The position numbers were made by a program, and so were the translations under genes. From an uncultured Clostridia bacterium (lineage in GTDB: Bacteria > Bacillota > Clostridia > Oscillospirales > CAG-272), in the NCBI GenBank assembly GCA_937894775.1, contig CALAXC010000032.1, positions 1 to 29,827 of the forward strand: DNA of 29,827 bases, given 5' to 3'. The notes beneath the pieces were generated by a model that was not told the origin of the DNA, did not search any database, and saw only the letters and a list, made by a program, of their open reading frames with translations. The stretch's first letter is position 1; each line of letters begins with the position of its first letter. This document shows positions 1-7,463 of the stretch, one piece after another.

Positions 1-108
1 GAGCCAACTCCTGATCCCGAGCCAACTCCTGATCCCGAGCCAACTCCTGATCCCGAGCCAACTCCTGATCCCGAGCCAACTCCTGATCCCGAGCCAACTC
101 CTGATCCC
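1..108 (+). repeat. 18-bp tandem repeat, six perfect copies
   Basis: The unit gagccaactcctgatccc is repeated six times with no mismatch, starting at the first base of the window, so the array probably extends upstream. It encodes EPTPDP in frame. Perfect identity at the DNA level suggests recent expansion and makes the array prone to length change by slippage. Confidence 0.97.
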
Positions 109-786
109 GGACCTGCTCCAGATCCTGATTTTACACAGCTTGAGGCTACAATAAAGATGATGGATGAGCTTGACGGTACTAAGTACAATGCTATTTCCTA
201 CAGAATGCTTATGAGTTCTGTAAACAGAGCTCGTGATCTTATCGGAAAAGCAGGAGTAACTCAGGCTGAAATTGATAGTGCTAATCAAGAAATTCTTGGA
301 AAATATGAAGAGCTTGTTCCCGGTTTGGATCTTGAAGAGATCGAAGCGGCTATTAAGAAGGCAGAAGCTGTTGAAGAAGAAAAGTATACTCCCGTGTCTT
401 ATAAATTGCTTATGGATGCGGTTAAGGATGCCCGTGAGCTTCTTGACAAGAACGGCATAGGCGTAGATCAGAAAGAAATAGATGATGCTGCGGCTCTTAT
501 CCTTAAAAAATATGCGGCGCTTATCAGTGTTCCCGATAAACCCGCTGAGCCTTCAAAGCCTGATAAGGAAACCGAAAAGGAAACTGAAAAAGAGACCGAA
601 AAGGCGACCGAAGAGGAAACCGAAAAAGCAACCGCACCCGTTGTCGATGCAACCCAGCCTCCTATAGGAACGGGAACAGGTTTGCCTCCTAAAAAGATTG
701 GATGTGAATCAAGTGTTACCTTGTCTGCGCTTGGTATAGTTGCTCTTGTTGGTGTAGCTCTTGTTATCAAGAAAAAAGAAGATTAA
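1..786 (+). CDS. C-terminal part of a repeat-rich, membrane-anchored surface protein (5' end outside window)
   Basis: The reading frame is open from base 1, so the gene starts upstream of the window. It begins with six perfect EPTPDP units, a Pro-rich stalk that likely spans the cell wall. Two helical units of about 60 residues follow (about 127-330 and 331-530). They share a pattern of YxxxSYxxLMxxVxxARxLxxK and resemble FIVAR-type surface repeats. Next come a TEKE-rich linker, a Gly/Pro stretch, a GCESS motif, about 20 hydrophobic residues and a final KKKED tail. That tail looks like a membrane anchor, but there is no LPXTG, so sortase attachment is not supported. The 3' side ends at a bidirectional terminator. 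A role in adhesion or envelope structure is inference from the architecture. The catalytic or binding head, if any, is not in the window. Confidence 0.8.
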   Translation, partial: EPTPDPEPTPDPEPTPDPEPTPDPEPTPDPEPTPDPGPAPDPDFTQLEATIKMMDELDGTKYNAISYRMLMSSVNRARDLIGKAGVTQAEIDSANQEILGKYEELVPGLDLEEIEAAIKKAEAVEEEKYTPVSYKLLMDAVKDARELLDKNGIGVDQKEIDDAAALILKKYAALISVPDKPAEPSKPDKETEKETEKETEKATEEETEKATAPVVDATQPPIGTGTGLPPKKIGCESSVTLSALGIVALVGVALVIKKKED

Positions 787-830
787 AGCAGAGTGATGCG
801 TGTTTGCGCATAGAATAAAATAAAAAAATA

Positions 831-873
831 AAAAAACCGTTTTGCTATGTAGTTCATAGCAAAACGGTTTTTT
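831..873. terminator. Bidirectional intrinsic terminator between convergent genes
   Basis: A 13-bp perfect stem (837-849 with 855-867) has a 5-nt loop. It is flanked by an A-tract on the left and a T-tract on the right, so it can stop transcription from the surface-protein gene and from the opposing FkbM gene. Confidence 0.9.
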
Positions 874-908
874 ATGCTTGAATTTAGATTTTTGCAGTGG
901 TGATTTTG

Positions 909-1997
909 TCATTTTTTGCAGATCAATTCTATATCCCAAGCCGGAACGTACGGATAACGGCGAATATACATTTTATAGTTCGGATCGATAGAGTGTATTT
1001 GCAAAGGAATTTCAAATATATCTTCGCTTCTGTGATATATAGAAACCGTAAGTGAAGGAGAAAAGCGGCAAATCGTTTTTTGTGAACCGATTATCGCTTC
1101 TTTTTCTGCGCCTTCTACGTCGTATTTTATATGATCTATCGATCGTCCTTCGAGAATGTTGTCAAGCGAATCGGCTGATATTTCAACGGATCTTGCATTT
1201 TTTATCGGAGCAAATGCTCCCGAATTTCTGTTTGATGAGCTATTGAATATCAATGTTTCCGAGTCTGACCAAGCTGCTATATTTTTGGGGTAAAGCTTTG
1301 CTGTTCCGCTATAGCTTTCGCAAAAGGCAAGAAGCTTTTTATAGGTTTTTGCGTCGGGCTCGAATGCGTATGCGTATTCAAGCTGTGGGGCAAGGGAGAG
1401 CATTTCTTCAAGTGTATCGCCTCGGTAAGCTCCGAGATCGGCAAATGATCTTATGTCGCTTGCTTCAATAAGCTTAAAGCTGTCAGCTCTGTTACATTCC
1501 GCATCAAAAAGAAGATCTATTTTTCCCGTGAGCTTATAAAGTATAACGTTATCAAAAATTTTCAACGAGAGTTCATCGGCAAAAAGTTTTCTTGCTTTGA
1601 TGATTTTTTCTTTATTTTCATTAAAGAAATCAAGTGTAAAAATATTTTCTCCGCATACGGGAACGTCAGGGGCGTACATTTCACATTCGGAATTTACCGA
1701 TCTGAAAAGTGAAAGTACATCGGGGAGTGAGGAGCCGAAGGAAAGCAAAACTATTATATTTTCTTCTCCGTATTTTTCTTTTATTTCGGAATAGGAAAGA
1801 ACTTTTTTTCCGTGAAAGCTGTGACCTCTTACAAATCCGTCGCTTGCAAAGAAGTCGGCTATTTCTATATTAAATTTCTCACAAACTCCAAGTATTTTAT
1901 CGGCGCCGTTTCCCATTCCGTACATAACTACAGTTTTATCGGTAGATGCGAGGTAGTGCCAAAGATCGCAGCTTGGTATTTTTTTGAAAAAATCCAT
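909..1997 (-). CDS. FkbM-family SAM-dependent methyltransferase with an extra N-terminal domain
   Basis: The 362-residue protein has the FkbM methyltransferase core in its second half: a SAM-binding DLGAYRGDT (187-195), the acidic FEPD (212-215), SLDN (277-280) and IKYDVEGAE (290-298). Members usually O-methylate sugars or other small hydroxylated acceptors; the acceptor here cannot be told. The first 100 residues carry a Rossmann-like start (VVMYGMGNGADKIL, 23-36), a form often seen in surface-sugar enzymes, so a glycan substrate is plausible. The start ATG at 1997 has an AAGGAG site 5 nt upstream. The gene is alone on its strand, divergent from hinT, and ends at the terminator at 831-873. 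Confidence 0.85.
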   Translation of the reverse strand: MDFFKKIPSCDLWHYLASTDKTVVMYGMGNGADKILGVCEKFNIEIADFFASDGFVRGHSFHGKKVLSYSEIKEKYGEENIIVLLSFGSSLPDVLSLFRSVNSECEMYAPDVPVCGENIFTLDFFNENKEKIIKARKLFADELSLKIFDNVILYKLTGKIDLLFDAECNRADSFKLIEASDIRSFADLGAYRGDTLEEMLSLAPQLEYAYAFEPDAKTYKKLLAFCESYSGTAKLYPKNIAAWSDSETLIFNSSSNRNSGAFAPIKNARSVEISADSLDNILEGRSIDHIKYDVEGAEKEAIIGSQKTICRFSPSLTVSIYHRSEDIFEIPLQIHSIDPNYKMYIRRYPYVPAWDIELICKK

Positions 1998-2006
1998 ATA
2001 AACTCC

Positions 2007-2035
2007 TTGACGGTATTTCCTTAATATGGTATAAT
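2007..2035 (+). promoter_or_regulatory. Extended -10 sigma-A promoter for hinT
   Basis: TTGACG (2007-2012), a 17-nt spacer and TATAAT (2030-2035) preceded by TGG, which fits an extended -10 element. It lies inside the untranslated leader of the divergent FkbM gene. Confidence 0.75.
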
Positions 2036-2049
2036 TACTCTGTATTTGT

Positions 2050-2078
2050 ATTTTAACATATTATGGAGGAAAAATCAA
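2050..2078 (-). promoter_or_regulatory. Sigma-A-type promoter for the FkbM gene
   Basis: On the minus strand TTGATT (2073-2078) and TAAAAT (2050-2055) are separated by 17 nt. The -35 box overlaps the leader of the divergent hinT gene close to its start codon. Read by eye. Confidence 0.5.
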
Positions 2079-2079
2079 T

Positions 2080-2418
2080 ATGGATTGCTTATTTTGCAAG
2101 ATCATAAAAGGCGATATTCCGTCTAAAAAGGCATATGAGGACGAGCTTTGCTATGCTTTTTACGATATAGCGCCTCAGGCTGCTGTACATATTCTTGTTA
2201 TCCCTAAAGAGCATATAGCTTGTGCAGATGAGGTAACAGCTGATAACAGCGGACTTATTGCTCATATTTTTGAATGTATTCCCACTATTGCTAAGAACGC
2301 GGGAATTAAAAACGGTTACAGAGTTATAACTAATTGCGGCGATGACGCTTGCCAGTCAGTAAAGCATCTTCATTTTCATATTTTAGGCGGTGAACAGCTC
2401 TCTGAAAGGATGGCATAA
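2080..2418 (+). CDS. hinT: HIT-family nucleotide-binding protein (HinT-like)
   Basis: The 112-residue protein has the histidine-triad signature HLHFH at 96-100, followed by ILGG, and an N-terminal CLFCKII with the Cys pair often seen in bacterial HinT. HinT proteins hydrolyse adenosine phosphoramidates and related aminoacyl-AMPs in the cytoplasm, with the middle triad His as nucleophile. Length is normal for the family. The start ATG at 2080 has GGAGGA 9 nt upstream. The stop is 2 nt before the next gene, an ABC transporter, so the two are probably co-transcribed. No functional link between them is evident. Confidence 0.93.
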   Translation: MDCLFCKIIKGDIPSKKAYEDELCYAFYDIAPQAAVHILVIPKEHIACADEVTADNSGLIAHIFECIPTIAKNAGIKNGYRVITNCGDDACQSVKHLHFHILGGEQLSERMA

Positions 2419-2420
2419 TA

Positions 2421-4358
2421 ATGGCTCCCGGAATGAGAGGTCGCAACGGCCAAGATAAAAAACAGCCTAAGGTGGCTCCGCCTAAAAATATTAAGGATCT
2501 TCCGAGATATTTAAAAGAAACCCTGGGCGGATTTTTCAGCAGACTTTTCTATATATTCCGAATGGTTTGGAAAACGGGACCGTGGATACTTATCACGATG
2601 ATTCTCGTTTCTGTCTTTACAGGTGTATTTCCACCTATAATATCTTTGATCTCCAAGGATATTCTTAATGAACTTGATAAGTTTATTCCCAGCGACTCGC
2701 CTGCGGTAATTATCGGCACAAAAATATTTTATCTTATTATATTCCTTTTTGTATTCAAAATACTTGAGGATATAATAAACCGTGTAAAGAGCTTTGTTAC
2801 ACGTATTGCGGGTGAAAAGGTTGTAAGATATGTTCGTCTTGAAATAATGAACAAGGCTAAATATCTTGACGTTGCTTCCTTTGACCGCCCCGAATTCTAT
2901 GAAAAGCTTGAGAACGCAAACCGAGAAGCAGGGCATCGACCGATCCAGGTTCTGTCGGAAACCTTTGACATGATAAGTACCGTCATAAAATTGATAAGCT
3001 ATATGGCGATAATTTTGGCTGTACCCAATATGTGGTGGATGGCGCTTATTATGATAGCAGTGTCTATTCCAAGCACTATAATTAATTTTACTTACAGACG
3101 TAAGACCGTTAATTATATGTGGCGCCGTTCCAAAGAACGCAGACAAATGAGCTATTATACCGATCTTATGGTAAACAAGGATATGGTAAAGGAAATAAGA
3201 ATGTTCAATCTTTCCGATACCTTTATCAAACGTTATTCCGACGTCTTTAATGTTTACTATAAGGGCTTGCGCCGACTTATATGCAGTGAGTATGCTTGGC
3301 ATATCGGACTTGCTATCATTCATTCGGCGGTGAGCTGTCTTTTCTACGTGCTTATTGCATTAAAGGTTATGAACAGAGAGTTTGAAATAGGTGATTTTAC
3401 ACTTTATACAGGCGCTCTTGCATCTATTTCCGCAGCCGTTGGAAGTCTTATTACTCATTCGGCACATATATATGAAGGAACACTCTTTATCGATAATCTC
3501 ATCTCTTTCGTTAAGGAAGAGCAAACCGTTGTTCCAAGTGTAGAAACACCTTGCTCTGTGGATCACGGAGCACCGCACACCATTGAGTTTGAAAACGTTT
3601 CCTTTTCTTATCCCGGAAGCGATAAAAAGGTGCTTAAAAACATCAGTCTTAAGTTCAGACCGGGTGAAACGGTTGTGCTTGTAGGACTTAACGGTGCGGG
3701 AAAGACCACTTTTATAAAGCTTCTTACAAGACTTTACGATCCCACCGAGGGACGGATATTGCTTGACGGAAAAGATATCAAGGAATATGATACGACAGAG
3801 CTTTATAAAACCTTTGGAATCATATTCCAGGATTTTGGTAAGTATGCTGCAAGTATTACCGAAAATATCTCTTACGGTAATATATCAAAGAACGTAGATG
3901 AAGAAAAAGTAAAGGATGCGGCAGTTCAGGCTAACGCACAGATATTTATAGACAAGCTTCCCGAAGGATACGATACTCCGCTTATGCGTTATTTTGAGCA
4001 GAACGGAACCGAGTTATCTATAGGTCAATGGCAGAAGCTTGCTATAGCCAGAGCCTTTTACAGCGATGCCGATATTCTTATTCTTGACGAGCCTACTGCT
4101 TCTCTTGATCCTATGGCGGAGCAGGAGATATTCAATCAGTTTGATGCTTTGCGTCAGGATAAAATGACGATCTTCGTTTCACACCGCCTTTCAAGTGCAA
4201 CGATAGCTTCAAAGATAGTCGTGCTTGAATACGGTGAGCTTGTGGAAGAGGGAACTCATAAAGAACTTATGGCAAAGGGCGGAAAGTATTACGAGCTCTT
4301 CTCAACTCAGGCAAACAGATATATAGAAAGTATGGAAGAAGATTCTCAGGAAAAATAA
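2421..4358 (+). CDS. ABC exporter-type half-transporter (fused permease and ATPase)
   Basis: The 645-residue protein has a type-IV exporter membrane domain of about six helices (roughly 50-345) followed by an ATPase domain. The ATPase shows Walker A GLNGAGKTT (422-430), Q-loop Gln about 480, signature LSIGQ (532-536), Walker B ILILDEP (552-558), D-loop SLD (561-563) and H-loop His588. The signature second and third positions are S-I, and Q follows G, as in many exporters. It should act as a dimer; with no second half-transporter beside it, a homodimer is likely. The substrate (lipid, peptide or drug) cannot be deduced. The N-terminus carries about 25 basic, Pro/Gly-rich residues. The ribosome site GAAAGGA lies inside the end of hinT, indicating coupling. 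Confidence 0.92.
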   Translation: MAPGMRGRNGQDKKQPKVAPPKNIKDLPRYLKETLGGFFSRLFYIFRMVWKTGPWILITMILVSVFTGVFPPIISLISKDILNELDKFIPSDSPAVIIGTKIFYLIIFLFVFKILEDIINRVKSFVTRIAGEKVVRYVRLEIMNKAKYLDVASFDRPEFYEKLENANREAGHRPIQVLSETFDMISTVIKLISYMAIILAVPNMWWMALIMIAVSIPSTIINFTYRRKTVNYMWRRSKERRQMSYYTDLMVNKDMVKEIRMFNLSDTFIKRYSDVFNVYYKGLRRLICSEYAWHIGLAIIHSAVSCLFYVLIALKVMNREFEIGDFTLYTGALASISAAVGSLITHSAHIYEGTLFIDNLISFVKEEQTVVPSVETPCSVDHGAPHTIEFENVSFSYPGSDKKVLKNISLKFRPGETVVLVGLNGAGKTTFIKLLTRLYDPTEGRILLDGKDIKEYDTTELYKTFGIIFQDFGKYAASITENISYGNISKNVDEEKVKDAAVQANAQIFIDKLPEGYDTPLMRYFEQNGTELSIGQWQKLAIARAFYSDADILILDEPTASLDPMAEQEIFNQFDALRQDKMTIFVSHRLSSATIASKIVVLEYGELVEEGTHKELMAKGGKYYELFSTQANRYIESMEEDSQEK

Positions 4359-4364
4359 AAACAG

Positions 4365-4393
4365 TTGACATTTTATCTTGTTTTTTATATAAT
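4365..4393 (+). promoter_or_regulatory. Consensus sigma-A promoter for aspartate kinase
   Basis: TTGACA (4365-4370), 17 nt, TATAAT (4388-4393): a perfect match to consensus, 40 nt before the start codon. The leader is short, so there is no room for a lysine riboswitch here, unlike dapA. Confidence 0.9.
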
Positions 4394-4432
4394 GTTATAG
4401 AAAAATATTTTTAGGAAAAAGGTGATATATAA

Positions 4433-5749
4433 ATGAATATCAAAGTAGTAAAATTTGGCGGAAGCTCTCTTGCCGATGCCGAACATTTCAAGCAGGTTGC
4501 AAGTATTATTAAAGCAGATCCTTCGCGCCGTTTCGTAGTAGCATCTGCTCCGGGTAAGCGCTCCAAGGAAGATATAAAGGTTACCGACCTTTTTTATGAG
4601 TGCTATGAGCGTGCGCGCACACAGCAGAATATAGATGAGGTATATCAGAAGATCGTTGAGAGATATACTGATATTATGGCAGGGCTCGGACTTGATTTTG
4701 ATATGAAAGGTGAATTCGAGTATGTGAAGAGTGCTCTTCAGCATCGCTCCGGGAGAGATTTTGCGGCGAGCAGAGGAGAATACCTTAATTCTATTATCTT
4801 GGCAAAATATCTTAAGTTTGACTTTATCGATGCGGAAAACGTGATCTTCTTTAAAGATAACGGCACTCTCGATGCGGAAAAAACGAACGAGGCTATGCGC
4901 AAAGAGCTTCTTCAGCATAAGTATGCGGTCATTCCCGGTTTCTACGGAGTAATGCCTAACGGTACAATAAAAACATTTTCACGCGGCGGATCGGATATTA
5001 CAGGTTCTATAGTTGCACGTGCTGTTGATGCGGATCTTTATGAAAACTGGACCGACGTTTCAGGCTGTCTTATGGCTGACCCAAGAATAATAGACGATCC
5101 TTGCCCTATAAAGCGTGTTTCTTACCGCGAACTTCGTGAGCTTTCTTATATGGGAGCAAGTGTATTGCACGAAGATGCTATTTTCCCTGTAAAGATGGCT
5201 AATATCCCGATAAATATTCGTAATACAAACCGTCCTGAGGATGCAGGAACAATGATCGTTGCCGAGAATAACGAATTCGATTCCGAAAAGATCATTACGG
5301 GTATTGCGGGACGCAAGGGCTTTTCGGTTATTACGATAGAGAAGGATATGATGAATTCTGAGATCGGATACGGCAGACGTGTGCTTGAGGTTCTCGAAAA
5401 TAACGAGATATCCTTTGAGCATCTTCCTTCGGGTATCGATAATATGAGTGTAGTTGTAGAAAGTAAGGCTCTTGACGGCAGACGTGACAAGATACTTGCT
5501 GCGCTTAACCGTGCGGTACATGCAGATAGCGTTACTATTGAAGACGGTCTTGCGCTTATCGCAACTGTAGGTCACGGAATGGTAAAATATAAGGGTACGG
5601 CGGCAAGAGTATTTAATGCTATCTCCGAAGCGGGTATCAATATCAGAATGATCGATCAGGGATCAAGTGAATTTTCTATTATCGTTGGTGTAGAGGAGCA
5701 TGATTTTGATAATACTCTTCGCGCTATCTACAGTGAGTTTGTTAAATAA
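4433..5749 (+). CDS. lysC: Aspartate kinase
   Basis: This enzyme phosphorylates L-aspartate, the first step toward lysine, diaminopimelate, threonine and methionine. The 438-residue protein starts with the amino-acid-kinase motif VKFGGSS (6-12) and has SRGGSDITG (183-191) and the DVSGCLMADPR segment (208-218). Two C-terminal ACT domains (about 291-365 and 372-438, the latter with GINIRMIDQG) should bind an end-product amino acid for feedback control. The ATG at 4433 has an AAAGGTGAT ribosome site. It has its own consensus promoter and stands alone. dapA and dapB, later steps of the same pathway, are about 13 kb away on the opposite strand. Confidence 0.95.
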   Translation: MNIKVVKFGGSSLADAEHFKQVASIIKADPSRRFVVASAPGKRSKEDIKVTDLFYECYERARTQQNIDEVYQKIVERYTDIMAGLGLDFDMKGEFEYVKSALQHRSGRDFAASRGEYLNSIILAKYLKFDFIDAENVIFFKDNGTLDAEKTNEAMRKELLQHKYAVIPGFYGVMPNGTIKTFSRGGSDITGSIVARAVDADLYENWTDVSGCLMADPRIIDDPCPIKRVSYRELRELSYMGASVLHEDAIFPVKMANIPINIRNTNRPEDAGTMIVAENNEFDSEKIITGIAGRKGFSVITIEKDMMNSEIGYGRRVLEVLENNEISFEHLPSGIDNMSVVVESKALDGRRDKILAALNRAVHADSVTIEDGLALIATVGHGMVKYKGTAARVFNAISEAGINIRMIDQGSSEFSIIVGVEEHDFDNTLRAIYSEFVK

Positions 5750-5769
5750 TAAATAGTTAGTGATATGAT

Positions 5770-5837
5770 GTGGGGGGAAGAAAACTTCTTGAAAGAAGTT
5801 TTCTTCCCCCCACACCCCCTATTTTTCAAGAACTTTT
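5770..5837 (-). repeat. Interspersed stem-loop repeat, copy 1 (minus orientation)
   Basis: It contains a 20-bp stem (5770-5789 with 5794-5813) rich in G on one arm, then a run ending in a reverse-complement GTTCTTGAAA. Read on the minus strand it aligns over about 68 bases to 7464-7532, with a few mismatches and single-base gaps. Confidence 0.85.
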
Positions 5838-5862
5838 AAACTGGAGTTATATTTAAAGCCAT

Positions 5863-5895
5863 ACATAGTGCGTTCGATGGTTGAACGTACTATGT
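5863..5895. repeat. GTGCGTTC palindrome, short copy
   Basis: Thirteen-base arms (5863-5875 and 5883-5895) pair with one G:U and a 7-nt loop. The core AGTGCGTTC also forms the outer arms of the larger palindrome at 7356-7438. Confidence 0.7.
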
Positions 5896-6051
5896 TTGCA
5901 CTGCACCCACGTATGAAAGTTTTGGTCAAGCTTTTCCAAAAGCTTGCGGGTTCTTAGGGCAGCGCCCTGAGTCGCTCTCCGCAGAGAGCGAAATCCCCCT
6001 ATCCTTCCTAAAACGCAGGAGTGGGTGAATTCCTTTGCTGAGCAAAGGAAG

Positions 6052-6080
6052 AGGGCGAACCCTCGTCGGGGGTTCGCCCT
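6052..6080. repeat. GGGCGAAC palindrome near the 3' end of the membrane-protein operon
   Basis: An 11-bp perfect stem (6052-6062 with 6070-6080) sits 14 bases beyond the stop of the last membrane-protein gene on the minus strand. It could protect or end that transcript, but no T-tract follows. The GGGCGAAC/GTTCGCCC arms recur at 20797-20815. Confidence 0.6.
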
Positions 6081-6094
6081 ATCTTGATATTAAG

Positions 6095-6538
6095 TTAATA
6101 TTTTTTATTATAATATATGGTACAGATGAATGTGATAATCAAATAAATAATCAACACGTAGAATAGCGTATAGTAAATAGTTTCGTTTATATACGTAAAA
6201 ATAATTGCTGTAATACCTAAAATGACTAAAAAAATGTTTGTGGCAAGATTGGAGGTGCTTTTTTCAATAAAAAGCATTCTTTCATCGGTATTCCTTATAT
6301 ATAGCTTTTCAAACTTTTTTTCGTCTTTTAATGCTGTTTTTGCGTTAATCGCATATTTCAATAATACCACGCAAGCACCCATCGAAGCACCGTAGACCGT
6401 ACCCATAGAGGTAGCTATAGGCTTTAATATTTCCAAAGCGTTAAGAATAACGAGAACTACGTTTACGGTAAATAGTAATGCAGATAACGTTATATATGCT
6501 ATAAATCTTTTTTTCAGAGTTTTTTTAAAGTTGTCCAT
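6095..6538 (-). CDS. Small four-helix membrane protein, paralogue of its neighbour
   Basis: This 147-residue protein has about four predicted membrane helices (roughly 13-33, 43-64, 97-116, 120-141) and a cytoplasmic loop with LYIRNTDERMLFI. It aligns along its whole length with the 146-residue product of the gene just upstream. The shared pattern is EKLYIxxTDER in the loop and an IYYNKKY/LYYNKKY end. The K-LYI-DER-I loop recalls small membrane families such as DUF6442/DUF2178, which commonly sit beside XRE regulators; that assignment is from memory of the motif. Function unknown. AGAGGT precedes the ATG at 6538, and the gap to the upstream gene is 10 nt. Confidence 0.8.
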   Translation of the reverse strand: MDNFKKTLKKRFIAYITLSALLFTVNVVLVILNALEILKPIATSMGTVYGASMGACVVLLKYAINAKTALKDEKKFEKLYIRNTDERMLFIEKSTSNLATNIFLVILGITAIIFTYINETIYYTLFYVLIIYLIITFICTIYYNKKY

Positions 6539-6548
6539 AGAATACCTC

Positions 6549-6989
6549 TTAATATTTTTTATTGTAATATAGACTAGATATACTTATGAGTATTGCAAAT
6601 ACAATTAATACTGTTAGTAATGTATAGCAAATAACGCTATTTATATATGCGAATATTATTGCTACGATCAACATAAGTATAACAAGCAAGTAAGAAGCTA
6701 ACGAATAAGTGGATTTGAATATTATGACTGATCTTTCATCAGTATCTTTGATATAAAGCTCCTTTAATTTTTCTTCGTTTTTAAGTCCTTTTCGGTAATT
6801 TAAAGCATGGGATAGCATAACTGCTCCACCGCCGATGAGTCCTCCGCAAAATGCGGTATTTCCGGTTACCGGGATTAATATTTCGAAGGCGCTGAGCATA
6901 GAAAGGGTTAATGCTGCTGAAAACATAACTGCGTATGCTATAGTGCATACTATAAATTTTTGCTTAATGTTTTTCTTAAATTTTTCCAT
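6549..6989 (-). CDS. Small four-helix membrane protein, paralogue of its neighbour
   Basis: The 146-residue protein has the same plan as the gene that follows it: a basic start (MEKFKKNIKQKF), two helices, a charged loop with ELYIKDTDERSVII, two more helices and an LYYNKKY end. A tandem duplication is the simplest origin; the pair has since diverged considerably. A GAGGAG ribosome site precedes the ATG at 6989. It lies 21 nt after the XRE regulator gene in what must be one operon. A regulator with small membrane partners suggests a stress-sensing or self-regulating module, but there is no direct evidence of function. Confidence 0.8.
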   Translation of the reverse strand: MEKFKKNIKQKFIVCTIAYAVMFSAALTLSMLSAFEILIPVTGNTAFCGGLIGGGAVMLSHALNYRKGLKNEEKLKELYIKDTDERSVIIFKSTYSLASYLLVILMLIVAIIFAYINSVICYTLLTVLIVFAILISISSLYYNKKY

Positions 6990-7010
6990 AATTTTCTCCT
7001 CAAATGTGTA

Positions 7011-7208
7011 TTAAGTATCGGAAAAGTCAAAGACTTCTTCTATAGATTTTCCAAAGAATTGCGCTATTTTGTATGCAAGCACAAGGGAAGCGGTGTATTT
7101 TTCAACTTCTATTGAGGTTATCGTTTGTCTTGTTACACCTACCGCCTGTGCAAGTTCCTCTTGTGAGATTTTTCTCTCTTTTCTTAATTGAGCAATTTTA
7201 GTTCGCAT
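7011..7208 (-). CDS. XRE/Cro-type HTH transcriptional regulator
   Basis: This 65-residue protein is essentially one helix-turn-helix domain: KIAQLRKERKISQEELAQAV, then GVTRQTI as recognition helix and a C-terminal IEEVFDF typical of short regulators in this family. A longer frame begins at 7292, but the ATG at 7208 has AAAGGAG 7 nt upstream, and the longer start would lie upstream of the promoter. It leads the operon with the two membrane proteins. Three CTTTGCA repeats spaced 23 bp lie over its promoter, which points to autoregulation. Confidence 0.9.
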   Translation of the reverse strand: MRTKIAQLRKERKISQEELAQAVGVTRQTITSIEVEKYTASLVLAYKIAQFFGKSIEEVFDFSDT

Positions 7209-7238
7209 TTTTGCTCCTTTCTTTTTTTGTAAAGCTTG

Positions 7239-7292
7239 CTTTGCAAAATTAGCATAGCAAACTTTGCATTTTTTGTCAAGTATGCTTTGCAT
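7239..7292 (-). promoter_or_regulatory. Three 23-bp-spaced operator-like repeats
   Basis: The plus-strand octamers CTTTGCAA (7239-7246), CTTTGCAT (7262-7269) and CTTTGCAT (7285-7292) start exactly 23 bp apart. One lies upstream of the -35 box, one in the spacer, one downstream of the -10 box. Regulator dimers or oligomers bound here would block RNA polymerase. Confidence 0.65.
7251..7279 (-). promoter_or_regulatory. Sigma-A promoter of the XRE-membrane protein operon
   Basis: On the minus strand TTGACA (7274-7279), a 17-nt spacer and TATGCT (7251-7256). The operator-like repeats at 7239-7292 surround and enter it. Confidence 0.8.
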
Positions 7293-7355
7293 TTTTGTTT
7301 GTTAACATTTTGTGAACGAAAATAAGCGGTTTATTTTTGGCATTTTTGCACATAT

Positions 7356-7438
7356 AGTGCGTTCGAATATTGTTTATATAAAAATTTTATATGTCATCCT
7401 TCGCTCAGGATGACACACAGAAAAAATTTGAACGCACT
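7356..7438. repeat. Nested palindrome with GTGCGTTC outer arms
   Basis: Outer arms 7356-7367 and 7427-7438 are complementary with one mismatch. Inside lies a perfect 9-bp stem (7392-7400 with 7407-7415), TGTCATCCT/AGGATGACA. Terminal inverted repeats around a noncoding core give it the shape of a miniature mobile element, without coding content. Confidence 0.65.
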
Positions 7439-7463
7439 GTGTAAACCTAAAATATCACATTTT

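Larger units (their letters stand above)
5750..6094. other. Stem-loop-rich noncoding stretch
   Basis: No credible gene lies in these 345 bases. They are packed with hairpins: 5770-5813 (20-bp stem), 5863-5895 (13 bp, one G:U), 5927-5946 (9 bp), 5956-5968 (5 bp), 5973-5990 (6 bp), 6031-6049 (9 bp) and 6052-6080 (11 bp). The part after 5920 is visibly GC-richer than its surroundings. None is followed by a clear T-tract, so ordinary termination is not the obvious purpose, although the first could still end lysC transcripts. The look is that of several short interspersed repeats stacked together. Confidence 0.7.

Noticed and set aside
2511..3323. Long minus-strand open frame (270 codons) opposite the ABC transporter
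   Set aside because: Lies wholly inside a gene with complete ABC motifs; its translation is rich in Tyr, His, Ile and Lys with no family signature, typical of an antisense shadow.
5770..5813. Long hairpin after lysC as a standard intrinsic terminator
   Set aside because: The stem is strong but followed by CACCCCCT rather than a T-run, and the same element occurs elsewhere as an interspersed repeat; termination remains possible but is not shown.
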